Source: Lumbricus terrestris
Taxonomy: Eukaryota > Annelida > Clitellata > Crassiclitellata > Lumbricidae
DNA length: 64,000 nt
Assembly (NCBI GenBank): GCA_949752735.1
Contig: OX457041.1
Location: 30,945,877 to 31,009,876, forward strand
Direction of reading: 5' to 3'
Shown here: positions 19,837 through 31,610 of the stretch, in pieces
How positions within the stretch are numbered: the first letter of the stretch is position 1
How the letters are laid out: the number at the start of each line of letters is the position of its first letter
Position numbers and translations under genes: made by a program
The notes under the pieces: generated by a model
Seen by the model: only the letters and a program-made list of their open reading frames with translations
Databases searched by the model: none
Told to the model about the DNA's origin: nothing

Positions 19837-19914
19837 TGGGGCTTGGTATCATTGGTGGTTGCCATGTAAATCAATTTCAGTATTGGTAACTACCATTATC
19901 AACTACACTGAAAT
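19837..19914 (+). repeat. 78-bp direct repeat, copy 2
   Basis: Partner of 19598-19675; both begin tggggcttggtatcattggt. Confidence 0.9.
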
Positions 19915-20279
19915 CAATCATGTCATGGACAAAGCGGGAGATCATCTTGCTGGACCATCAGCAAACGACACAGCTGAGCGTGGACTGAAGCTTAGTATCA
20001 TACTTTGCAATCATTAATACGACCGATCTTGAACAAAGATCCTTCATGGCCTTTGCAGGTTGTCAAAGAGCACATGAAGCAATTCCAAACTTTTGACAAG
20101 AAGACATTAAGCAACTCACTACAAATAAATCTGGGTGCTGTTGGAGAGTCAACAGCTTTAGGCATATAAGCTTTGTGTCAAGGCATTCACAACAGTCGCA
20201 TTACTAACATTATGTGAGAAATAGGGATGCGAACCATATGATGCTACTCCTTCGGCGGGTACGTATTGGTACTTCATTG

Positions 20280-20452
20280 GGGACCGTCCATAAATGACGT
20301 CACACACCTCGGGGAGGGGCCGGGTCACACATATGTGACTATTCGTGACAGTTTCTTACTAGATATCGTATGAATTTTGTGACGACGTGTAACGAGGGGG
20401 CTCGGGGTCAAAAATCGTCCCAAATTGCGTGACGTCATTTATGGACGGCCCC
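20280..20452. mobile_element. 173-bp MITE GGGACCGTCCATAAA, copy in right arm
   Basis: Inverse copy of 18805-18977 at the mirrored position of the palindrome, so it was present before the arms were duplicated. Confidence 0.75.
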
Positions 20453-20768
20453 TTATAATGCTCAGATAGTACATTTCAACTTGTTTTATTGCTGATTAGC
20501 CAAGAGTAATGGAAATTAAATCAGTTTGGTGTATAAATTGGGGCAACTGTGAGTTCTATCTGCTTTGCTGTCAGTTGTTCGTATTGAAAATACAGTGCAA
20601 TTTCTACCAAAATCGGTCCCTAAGTTCAGGGGTCATGAGGGACCCTAGGATGACATTTTAAAATTCTGTAAAAAAATATCTGTAGGCCACACATGAATAA
20701 AATCATGGGAAAAAATTGAGTATGGGTGTTTTCTGAAGCTTTTTGTTTTTCTGGACAACCCTAACTTA

Positions 20769-22313
20769 CAGTCATGGCCAAAAGATTGCGACTGCATATT
20801 TTAATGAATATATTAGAGTAAAAAGGAACTTTTGAAAAATACAGATTATTTACATGGTCCTATTTGATGTATAATGTCATCACTGGGGAACAAATTAATA
20901 CTTCAAATTTAATCTTTTATCAGTAATAATAAATCAATTATAAATGTGAAAGCGTCGATTTTGGCCAGTTTCCTTCGTAAAACACCAATAAATCACCAAT
21001 TGACATCGACACATAGGCCTAGTGTCCAAAATCAATCATTATTTCCATTGTTGTTTACTGTCGGTGAGTTGCTTAATGTTACCACAATAACAAATAACAC
21101 TGAAGTTCAGTATTTGCAGTGATAACCTGTTTTTTCAATAACAGTTTGAATGCACTGATTGGACCAGTTTTCGGCATAACTCAGGTGTTATATAACACAC
21201 TATACAATGTAGTACACAGCCTTGATCCAGTTGATCAAGTCAGCCCCAGGAGTGGCAGAGACCTTCTGTTCCACATATTCTCAATAATATTCCAGTCTGG
21301 ACTGATATCAGGTTATGGCTTCAGCAGTGGAGTGCCCTTCTGCCTCAGGCGAGATTTGACGGCCTTTGTACCAATTCCTTTTGGAAGTGGCTGATATTAT
21401 GGATGGTGATTAGGTTTTGCAGTTTCTCTTTTAAAATATTATGATATGCGGTTCCATTTATCATGGTGTTCTCTGACATTATCCAGAATCCATTCTTTCC
21501 AGCAACCAGCACTGCGCCCCCATACCATGACATTCGATGCCTATTTCGGTATGACATGCTTGGGATTATGCCTTAGGTTAGGCAGCTGTTTCACATACCT
21601 GCAGGAACTGTAGAAACTGTTGAATTGTGTGAATGTTCTTTCATATGAAAACATCAGTCGCTTCCAACAGGATGGAGCACCGTATCATGACACAAAGGCC
21701 GACAAATCCTGCCTGAAGCAGAATGGCATTCCACTGCTGGAACCATGAACTGGTAGCACAGTCCAGACTTGAACACTATTGAGAATGTGTGTACAGTGTA
21801 CATGTGCAGTAGAAGTTCTCTCTGCATTATCCCACTTCTAAGGCTGACTTGTTCAACTGAATCAAAACTGTGTCAGTGTGTATGCTAGATAACACCTGAG
21901 TTCTGCAAAAACTGGCCCAATCATTCAAACGATTATTAAAAACAGATAATTGCTGCAAATACTGATCCGCAGTGTTATTTCTTATTGTGTGACATTAAAT
22001 GAGACATACATGTAGACAAAACAATGGAAATAATGATTTATTTTTGGCACTGTCTTTGTGTCGATGTCCATCGGTGATTTATTCGATGGAGGCTGGCCAA
22101 AATAAGGAACTTTCACAAAAATAAATCATAAATACAGATTAACGATTCCCTTGCAAGTATTGATTTTCTTTCCCAGTGGTGCGTGATGACATTATACATA
22201 GAATAGGCACTTTAGACATTGTAAATAACAGATCTGTATTTTTCAAAAGTTGCTTGTTTTTCAGTGAATTAATTCATTAAAATATGCCGGTTGCAAACTT
22301 TTGGCAATGACTG
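20769..22313. mobile_element. Tc1/mariner relic arranged as two inverted transposase 3' halves
   Basis: The ends are CAGTCATGGCCAAAAG and the complement of CAGTCATTGCCAAAAG, typical Tc1/mariner termini. The left half encodes, on the minus strand (21557-21345), a transposase segment with WYGGAVLVAGKNG and TAYHNILKEKLQN. The right half encodes, on the plus strand (about 21660-21990), FQQDGAPYHDTKADKS and later remnants of the third catalytic-Asp region. The non-coding flanks of both halves match in inverse order. So two copies of the transposase C-terminal half point outward and no N-terminal half is present. Many stops; dead copy. Confidence 0.8.
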
Positions 22314-22484
22314 TCGATTGCAAACACTAGGCAAAAATGGCATAAATTTTTTTAAAGGCATGAGAACCAAACTTCTAAATGAAATTTTGAATATACATGT
22401 ATACAGGCACTAATACAAAACCAGATTCATATAATCCACAGGAAATTAACCACACAAATTTATATTGGTTACTGGATATGCATC

Positions 22485-25312
22485 AGGGTCAATCCATCTC
22501 AATTCAACACATGTTTCAGAAAGTTGCAGGTTGACCATCTCAGATATAAATTAAAATTTCACAAAGTGTTTATTATAGTATTAATAGAGGAAACAAGCCA
22601 AATTTAGCTGAATATATATCTTAAGTAATTTTGAATATATTAAATCTAAAAGAGGTCCGGGCGACCTCGTATTTGGCGTTTTGGAACTCACGTCTAAATT
22701 TGTAGTGAAATTCAGAAGCTCATAACTTCATTAGCATCGTAGATAAATGTATGAAATTTCAAGATGTTTAGTCTTTGTTGTTTAGATGACATGCTGAGGA
22801 GTAGAACGAATAGTGTTGAAAACTCAAATATTATGACCCAACTGAAAAATGGTAATTTAATGTACCTTGTGAATATCTGAGGATCATACTTTGCAGCCTT
22901 GGTGTGGCCAGATCGAGGTTGCATTCCAGACTAAAATCTCTTGATACTAATGTACTTGCACTACAAAAATATGCAAAGATTTTCTACTCTGATGCATGTC
23001 AACTGCCTCATGGTCTTCCAAAATGGAAAATTGTCTTCCCAAGACAATTTTTTTAGATCGAAGATTATAATGTTTGTTAGGTCATGGAGCAATGAAAATG
23101 TGCATCGTTGGAAAGAGCAGCTCCACGCTGTAAGTTTAAAAAAATTGTGATGGTGTCTCTTCTTGCTCGAGCAATATGTTAATTAATTTCAAATGCAGCA
23201 GCAGATTGTGTACAGGGTCTGTGTGTTGGTTGGGCGGTGCATTGAGGGACTAGCTTAACTATATATTTTCGAGAACTGTTTTCCCCTTTGGTGTTCAACG
23301 TCGACCCACCCTTCGATCGGCAAACGAGGCTGAGCTTCTGGTTCGCGGACTGCTCTCCGACAGCATAGTTCATTCTCTGTCGCTGGTCCCACAACCTGGA
23401 ATGGCCTCTTTTTTTCACTGTGCTTAGTGTCCAGGGGTCACTTTACTCTGTTCTTTAAGAACCTTAAAACTGTCTTATTTAGGTGTGGTCTGTCCGGAGC
23501 GTTTCTGAATTTGCGAGTTTATTATGGAGACAATAGAATGGCATCATATTGCGAAATAATCACTGAAATAAGTCAGATTACTCAGATTTCAGTCTCTTGA
23601 TATCTCTCAGTTCTTCGAGTTATGTGGAAGATATCTACCTTAGTGAGTTATTATGGTTATCAAAGAAGATATATCTGATATTTTACACAATATACGTGTC
23701 CATTGTCCAAATAGATGAAAATTGGCATTTGTGCAATATATTCAAATTTCTTAATTAAAAATCACCATATAGTACCACCCAGTGTCTTGCATATTGCGAA
23801 AGAGCAAAAGGAACTGATTACGTGAACAAAATCAGTCCTGTGCTTCAATTCCTGGCCTAGATATGACAGTCCAAACGTTGTGGATCATGATGTTTTCTCG
23901 TGATCAGTTTTGCTGTAAAAATTAATATTTCGGACAGGGCTGCAAAGCATGTCATCAGAGAAGAATTTGTTTATCATTTTAAAATACGGCATAATACTGA
24001 AATTTCCAACACCGATCATTAGTTTTTATGGCATTTTTCATGTAAGGGCCAAGACAAAATATCGAGAAAATTTCATAAAATTAACTGGTCTTTCCACATC
24101 AAATTAGCCACACAAAAATCACACTTCGATTCTTCTAGAGAAATTTTTAATTGAACTACAAGCAAAATAACGAACCAGCAGTGCAAATGCCAACAGAATA
24201 TCTCAACATTTGAGCAAGCTACCATTTTGTAAGTCATTTAGCACAAAACTAATCATGAGAAATGGCATTATCGACAAAGTTAGTACTGTCACATCTAGGC
24301 CAGGAAATGAACTAGTGGACTGATAAATTGTTTTCATGTAATCAGTTTGTTGTGCTCTTTCCCAATTTGCAAGAAACTGAGTGGTACTATTGGTGATTTT
24401 AAATCTTATAATTTGTAAATATTACACAAATGCCAAAATTTTGCATCTATTGAGACATGTATATATCTTAAGATGTATCTTCCCTCATGTCATCAAGGTA
24501 GATGTCCACCAAATAACTTCAAGAACTGAGGGAGGTGATGAAGACTGAACTCTGAGTAAAGTGACTTATTACAGAGATTATTTCACAATATAATGCCATG
24601 GTATTGACTCCATAATAAACTCACGAATGCAGAAAACGCTGCAGCTATTGAAATTAAAGTATTGCATGAACAAGAAGAGACACCATCCCAAATTTTGGTT
24701 AACTTAAGAGTATCTGAGCTTCACTTTCCAATGATGCAAATTTCATTGTTCTAGGACCTAACAAACATGATGATCATCGACTTTTTTTTTGAAGGTCATG
24801 TGGCAGTAGACATGTATTAGAAATGAAAACTTTTGCATATTTTTGTAGAGCAAGTACATTATTATCAAGAGTTTGTTAAAACCTTCAATGCAACAACAAT
24901 CTGGCCACACCGGGGTTGCAAAGTATGATCATCACAAATAAGCAAGTTATGTTATTTTTTTTACCACATGTTTCAGTTGAGTCATAATAAAGTTGAGTTT
25001 TCAACACGGATCATTCTTGTCTTAAGCATGCGATCTAAATAACAAAGACTAAACATCCTGACAATATTTCATAAAGTTATCTGCAATATTAATGAAGCTA
25101 TGAGCTTCCGAGTGTCATTACAAATTTAGACGCGAGTTTCAAAACATCAAAAACTAGGTGAACTCACAACGTTTTTGAAACAATACATTCAGCTAAAATT
25201 TGGCATAGTTTCCTCTAATAAATTAATAAACATTCTGTGAAATTTTCATTTAAATCTGAGATGGTCAACCTGGAACTTTCTGAAACATTTGTTGAATTGA
25301 GGTGATCCAAAA
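22485..25312. mobile_element. Fold-back-like element, about 1.1-kb inverted arms and about 320-bp spacer
   Basis: The left arm begins near aatccatctcaattcaacac; the right arm ends with its inverse (gttgaattgaggtgatcc). Matching continues inward through tttcagaaagttgcaggttg, gaaattttcat..., ggccaga, ggcctagat..tgacagt and other words to about 23920 and 24245. An L2-like fragment (23200-23512) interrupts the left arm only. No open reading frame of note. Whether this is a mobile fold-back element or an inverted duplication of other sequence cannot be decided by eye. Confidence 0.75.
23200..23512 (+). mobile_element. L2-like fragment inside the left fold-back arm
   Basis: It carries ggtcccacaacctggaatgg, a counterpart of the STWNGLP segment, then ctgtcttatttaggtgtggt and ggagcgtttctga. 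It is absent from the matching place in the right arm, so it inserted after the arms formed or was deleted from one. Confidence 0.7.
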
Positions 25313-25854
25313 TGGTCCATTTTAATCATAGGTCACTGGCCTATTTTGATCAAAGGTTACTGTTACTGATTTGAAGTAACTATTTACCAGATTTTTCTTC
25401 AAGCCAGTTTCACATGCGAGTCGGGCAGCCATGTGATGAACAACTCTCATACTGTCCATTGGTAGGTCAAGGCCTTCTGGCAAGGATGGAACATGCATTC
25501 GTACCACCTGTCAATTAAAAACATTTGATCTGTATAATTATATTTCATATGGCAAAGTACGCCTTTCATTGACAGTTATTCATCGTCGACCTATTTACAA
25601 CCATCTCAACTTGGCTCAACAATAATGCAAATTCAACACAGGGTAATCCTGAAGACTGTGTGACGGGTCACCTAGACAGCTATTGGACATCGTTGGCCTA
25701 CATCATTAGGCCATGCCCACAGCCACCGGTCCAAATGTGGACTGGACACGAACACTAGCATGTAGGCCACATGCAGTTATGCTGAATTTACTATTTTATG
25801 CATATCTCACAATATCATGCAATACTGTATGTGTCTGTTACTTGTATTGCATAT

Positions 25855-25915
25855 TATAATTTATAAAGTACCTCTTACAGACTAGCTATTCAGAGGTGCT
25901 CTGAGCGTGAGAGCA
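25855..25915 (-). mobile_element. L2-like tail
   Basis: tataatttataaagtacctc and attcagaggtgctctgagcg form a decayed inverse L2 3' end. Confidence 0.5.
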
Positions 25916-26300
25916 CATAGGAAATAAGAAAAACTACAAGTGCTCAGCAAAGGGCTGAAGATGACACCCAGATGACAGAAGATGAAACAACCGCAACCAT
26001 CAATTTTATTGCACGAAGATAACAAAAAGATTTTGCGAAGTATGTATATACAAAACAGTTGGTTACAACCGAAAACCCAGAAGGGATTAGAAGTCCCACT
26101 GGTAGGGCAACCAGGGCCTAGGAACGCTTTCAGATACAAGATGGTAGATAGGCAAGTATCATGTTAAGCATTTACAATCTGGAAATACACATGATGCAGT
26201 CTTAACTAAAACATAAACATCCACAGTCAATACAACATGGTGTTGTTAAACTATCAAACCTTAACTAAGAAAAGGAATACAATAAAAAAGAAATAAACCT

Positions 26301-26500
26301 NNNNNNNNNNNNNNNNNNNNNNNNNNNNNNNNNNNNNNNNNNNNNNNNNNNNNNNNNNNNNNNNNNNNNNNNNNNNNNNNNNNNNNNNNNNNNNNNNNNN
26401 NNNNNNNNNNNNNNNNNNNNNNNNNNNNNNNNNNNNNNNNNNNNNNNNNNNNNNNNNNNNNNNNNNNNNNNNNNNNNNNNNNNNNNNNNNNNNNNNNNNN
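26301..26500. other. Assembly gap (200 N)
   Basis: Exactly 200 undetermined bases; probably a scaffolding gap of nominal size. Confidence 0.99.
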
Positions 26501-28470
26501 TAAATTATTTGTGAATTGACAATATGTGTGATCTTGATTGTGACCTAACCTGGGACTAGGCCTAATACAATAAAATTAATGGAATAAAAAATTATGTATC
26601 ACAGCCATTATACATTGAATTTCACAGAATATTCATGTATTGTAAGTACAAATGGTCAAGTCACCAAAATAAACCTAGATTTTGCCTCCAAAAACCAGAA
26701 ACCCAGACGTAGACCAAAAGACATCTAGTGGAAAAATCCAGCTGTAGCATTACTGCCGCCAGCGAGCGATAGGGGCCTATTCTTCCAGTTAAATTAGGTT
26801 AAAATGGTATGGTTGCCAGATTTCGGAAAAACTCTGTCGCAAGATCACGACAAAAAGTCGCGAAAATCGCGAGATTGTCGAGCTTTTCTACATGCCTTAC
26901 AAAACGCTTTTATATTATTTTGTCCTCGTCGGAGGAATCACTGGACAGCCATCATGTCGCAAAAAACACGTCACTACTCACTAATGATTTAATGGTGCCA
27001 TGGTACATGAGTCTTTCCGGGAGTCTGTTACACATTAAGTTTTTTTTCCATTCAGTAATAAATTTCACCGCAATTTCTAGTTACGGCTAAATTGGTTTAC
27101 AAACCATAAATGAATCGTGCATGTATAATTATAGGGTTTAGGCCTACGTATTGCAGTGAATTGGAAGTGATCGAACCTACCTTCACAGAATGCCAGTTGG
27201 TATAGTTAAGATTTATGTATTCTGTAATCTGAGTTCCTGTAAATTGTTTCAATTGCATAATTGTACATTATAACCGGTTGCGGTCTGTCAACGGGATTGT
27301 TAATTAACCAAAACTTATTATTATTATAGGCCTACTATTGATGAGGTGCCGAAACTGCTTTATTATTACTTATTTTTGGCATTAAATATCAATTATTCGA
27401 TTATGTCACAGTATGTCATTTTTACTGTTGGTGTAGGCCTATATCGTTTTAGCATTCTGAGTTATTCAATATAATATTTATTATTACTAAACAGCATTGC
27501 ACTGTCTTCTGTGGGATTGGTTTATCACAGCCGAATTACTTTTTGCACCGTGTGCTTTAACAACTGAATTTGATTGGATAGTTTTCGCTGATAAATATTC
27601 ATGAGGCACTTAAGTAGGTTAAAGGTGACAAATCTCGTTGCTGGTTGGTTGAGACCAATACTTGAAGGAGAGTTCGCCGAGCGATAGTCAGAAGCTGCTT
27701 TGTAGTGATAAAGCTGCTCTTGATATTTGTTATTACACCGGTTTAACAGACGACGACTCTGATTGGTCGGCTTTAGCTTATATAAACGAAGTCTCTCTAA
27801 TTTTCTGCCTCTCAGAGTTTAGTCGATTGCAGGAAGAGTTGGATTTTGTGTTACGACAATATACAATTGAACTTGAAAAGACTCGTATGAGGTAACAGAA
27901 AACCTTCGAGTCGGTACTCAGTCTCAGTAACTTTATATGCTATTTACAATTCGGCATTAGTTGAAAATGATTTTGACCGGAACAACCGGCTCATCAGATG
28001 CTGGTGCAGACGACGCACGTTGTTTTTCTACCAAATTAAGCCGGATTTTTTTAATGCTGCTCGATTGTTCGAACGCTGTCGGATCGCAGGATAAAACAGC
28101 TTATATTGATTAATCTATAAAATGCGAAATTATTCTGGGGTTTTATGCAATTCGCAACGGCATTTTTTGCAAAACAGTAACGCATTGAGTTTCAAATGAC
28201 GCGCTGCAGATTAACTTAATAATCTATTGAAGTGCATAGGTAAGAACGCAAGTAGTTTTATTTACAAACTAATTCTTCTGATGTTTGTCGTCGTTGTTTG
28301 TCCAGGCATGATGTGTTTTGGCAATATATTGTTTCAGCATTCTAAATTATTCGCCAGTGGCTTTGACGTTGGTCAAATGTAAGTTAGATTGACGATTTCA
28401 ACGAATTCTTGCCAAATTTATTTTCCTTAAATACTAGTGGGATAGACTATAAAAATAATTGTTATATAAA
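26501..28470. other. Spacer with promoter-like stretch upstream of MTHFR
   Basis: No recognised coding sequence. At 27662-27895 there is a 77-codon open stretch (MKESSPSDSQ...) of unknown meaning, overlapping a promoter-like segment. Confidence 0.35.
27757..27790 (+). promoter_or_regulatory. Possible TATA/CCAAT promoter
   Basis: An inverted CCAAT (gattggtcgg) at about 27761 lies just upstream of cttatataaacg (27777-27788), followed about 30 bp later by pyrimidine-rich DNA. A donor-like atgag|gtaaca is at about 27890, which would fit a 5' non-coding exon. Assignment to MTHFR, 3.6 kb downstream, is a guess. Confidence 0.25.
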
Positions 28471-28471
28471 T

Positions 28472-28740
28472 CAGTGGCGTAGACAAGGTGGGTTTAGGGG
28501 TTTATACCCCTTTGGCTTAGGAAAAGTTTTTGAAAAGGTTATTTTGATATCACATAAATAAAAAAAAACAATTGCTACTATAAACAATTGCTACTATGAA
28601 CAATTGCTTTTCTTACTTTATTCCCGTGTTACTTTATTTCCTTTTTATTTACTGTAATACTGTTGGGTTGGTGTCCGGAAGGGCATACGGCCAGGTCATA
28701 ACCCCCACCCCATCATAAATAATTCCTGGCTACGCCACTG
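28472..28740. mobile_element. 269-bp hAT-type MITE, CAGTGGCGTAG family
   Basis: The ends are CAGTGGCGTAGACAAGG and GGCTACGCCACTG. The perfect 8-bp duplication ATATAAAT flanks it (28464-28471 and 28741-28748). Confidence 0.88.
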
Positions 28741-29572
28741 ATATAAATAAATGACAAATAATGTATAAATAGAAGTTAGATTCTTGAAAAATGATTGCTC
28801 AAATAGAAACTGGATTGATCAAACATATTCTTGCCTACATGGAAGCAGGATTGATAAAGACTTTGTTCAATTCAATTCATAGGCTTTATTAATCATGTCA
28901 GATTGATAAAAAAAGTAATAAAGCTACATTGTACAAATTATTTGGAACGCTTAAATGATAGATTACTATTATTTTTGTCACTAGAACCTTTGTGATTGCA
29001 AATGTGGTATCTTTTTTCTAACTTAAGGTGACATGATGTTTGATTGCAATTTGCAAATGCGATGCTTTGCCTACATAAAAACATATTTCTTAAAATCTGA
29101 TGAATTGTACTATTAAAATGTCCAGCACAGCTACAGGCATGAAAGGATAAGGTTTTGCTGGTTTGTTAATGAGATACTGTGCTTGAGCTGAAACTCGTTC
29201 AACTCACAATGTTCTCATGTATATATTAACATGCATGAATGTAGGCATTAATTTAGCACCTCTTATTCTCTTCACAAAAGTGCATCTTTCAAATGTTGTA
29301 GAACTTTTTTATTGGAAATTTTTTATGGACAATTACTTGTCATTTACATAACCTAGAGAAAAGTTAGTTTCTAACATCCTTGAAGAATTTTGCAGAGCTT
29401 TAGACATGAGCAGTTGTGATTTGGTGATCGTTATTGAGAGGTGAACGATTGTATTCTGCTGTAATGATGCTTGAAGCAAAATGTGATAAAATTCTCTTTG
29501 TCATAGTTAGTGCAGAACCTCGTTGAAACAATGTTCAAGAACTATTTTGTTTGTTGTTAGTTGAGTGCTATG

Positions 29573-31308
29573 CAGGGCCGGATTAACCAGTATGCCATGT
29601 CTGCCATGGCGGCGGGCCCCCCGTCGTCAGGGGGCCCCCCGTGCGTGAAAAAAAAATTTAATGTGCATTTTTTCATTTATTCAACTTCACTTAATGGACA
29701 GCTTTCAAATTTACGTCAATTGCTGATTGGTTTTTAATGAGCGAACAATGCACCGCGGGCCCCTGTAACTCTTAGAGAATAGAATCCCGGGCATAGGCCT
29801 AATTGTAATTGCATTGACGAAAGTAAACGATGCCAAAGAATAAAAAAAATTCAACTAACTGTAGGCCTACTGAAAAAGGGCGAATAGCCAAGGAACCCGT
29901 GCGGGCGGAAAAAGAAATAACCTATAGTAAATTCTTCTGTTCCAAAACTGGATATTTTTCATAGACTCCGAAGTGACAGTGACTGTCAGTCTGTCATGTC
30001 AGATGGGTCAAAGTAAGGGCAGGATCGGTCTGTTTAATGGTAGTTAAGCACCGTGCACTGAAGGTTGGCCTACATCTACAGAGCCTGAAATTTGCAAGTC
30101 TGGTGTCTTATAGTTCACAACACATAGTTCTGCTATGATCTCTTAAATACTGTTTTCATTCAATGACATTTTTGACCAGTTTTCCACGGGCAAGAGTAGA
30201 AAAAAATATGAACCATATAGCATGGGCGCCCGCATAGGGGGAGACATAGGGAGACATAGCCTTGGCTTGGGGGAGACGAGCAACCGGAGGACGATCGCCG
30301 AGGCGCGAAACGCCAGGCAGCGGAAGGGTTTGGGGAGGGTACATCTCCTCCCCATTTTTTTTATTTTATTTCCACGCTGCAATAGTGGCATTTTAGATGG
30401 TAATTTTAAGGACATTTCTCTTCATTTCAGTGCTCAAAGTCGTGGCTTAATTAAGATTTGAAAAGCGTCTCCTCCTATATTGATTGACTTTAAATTTCCA
30501 CATTTTAATGGTAACATTGTAAGCTGTCACCTCAACTAAATTTGCTGAAAGACATGATTAGAACTTCAATAAATGTCCTCCTCTCCCCCATTGTTTACAG
30601 TTTTAAAATTTCTACTCTATAATTGTAGCAATAACCATAATGGTTATGGTTTAAGACTTCAGAGTGTCGCCTACAATGGTCTACAATTTTTTCCACACTG
30701 TACCCGTAGCTTTTTAAGCTATCATCTTGAAAAATCATTCATGATATCAGTGCCATTGACGTGGTTTAAGAGCTAAGACTTCAATGAATGCCCCCTACAA
30801 TAAATTGTTAATTTTTTTAATTTGCACACTCTAACGCAGTGTAACGGTAGCATTTTAAACTATCATCATAACGAAATTGCGTATTATGGAGTAACAATGG
30901 ATAACATTATAGAAATTTATGATTATTTAATAAATATTTCTGAAATATTGGGGATATATGCATCTCCGTCCCCACAAACTTTGGGGACCGTCCCTGTCCT
31001 CCTTATGGGTCTTCGCGTGTATACCAAAGTCGGTGTATCATAGGATTTAAAACACTAATTTAACTGAACAATATCTACTGCATTGACGTTTATAAAGTGT
31101 CATTTACAAATATATTTAGGTATTTCATTAAGCTACACATAATTCAGTTTGATTTGAGTCAATTAGGCTATATATGGCATGCATAAAAATGCGGGATAGT
31201 GGGAGGACACTGGGAGGAGTATGATCTTGGAAGGCAACTAGGCAAGGGTCGATTAGGGGCCCCCTAGGGATATGGCGGCGGGCCCCCCATTGGCTTAATC
31301 CGGGCCTG
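29573..31308. mobile_element. 1.7-kb non-autonomous hAT element, CAGGGCCGGATTAA family
   Basis: The ends are CAGGGCCGGATTAACC and GCTTAATCCGGGCCTG. The perfect 8-bp duplication GTGCTATG flanks it (29565-29572 and 31309-31316). G/C-homopolymer tracts (ggcggcgggccccccg) lie just inside both ends. There is no transposase. The middle (about 30228-31020) has other terminus-like words (catgggcgcccgcatagggg; cctccttatgggtcttcgcg) suggesting a further, decayed insertion. It ends 87 bp upstream of the MTHFR start codon. Confidence 0.88.
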
Positions 31309-31395
31309 GTGCTATGAGGTTTGAAATGTCTTCATTGTCTCTTTATATTTTTATATGTTTCATTTATGGCTGTTATTTGAAGATAATTTTCCAAG

Positions 31396-31610
31396 ATGTC
31401 TGCCGCATTGGTCAACGGTGATGTTCACTCTTCTAATTGCAATGGTGAATCTACGGACAAAGAGTTTCCAGGAGTTTCACAGTTGCTGCCGTACAAATAT
31501 CGTTGTTTGATAGATAAAATCAATGATCGAATTCAGAGTGGCACAAAATTCTTCTCTTTTGAGTTTTTTCCTCCTCAAACAGACAGCGGTGCCGCCAATC
31601 TGATTGCCAT
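31396..31610 (+). CDS. MTHFR: MTHFR coding exon 1
   Basis: Encodes residues 1-71 plus two bases, including FEFFPPQT. Donor cat|gtaagtg. The codon ATC (Ile72) is split with exon 2. Confidence 0.95.

Larger units (their letters stand above)
18454..20761. mobile_element. Long-inverted-repeat transposon, about 800-bp arms, TA-flanked
   Basis: The left end reads GGGTTGTCCAGAAAAAC and the right end is its complement; TA dinucleotides flank both ends (18452-18453 and 20762-20763). Arms 18454-19305 and about 19970-20761 match in inverse order over almost their full length, with scattered mismatches. Each arm carries the same 173-bp internal MITE. The spacer (19306-19969) contains a 78-bp direct duplication. 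No transposase frame is visible. TA duplication suggests mobilisation by a Tc1/mariner-type enzyme, but the arm length is fold-back-like. Confidence 0.85.

Noticed and set aside
27662..27895. 77-residue frame upstream of MTHFR as a small gene
   Set aside because: Plausible composition but no homology recognised, and it overlaps promoter-like DNA; left as a note only.
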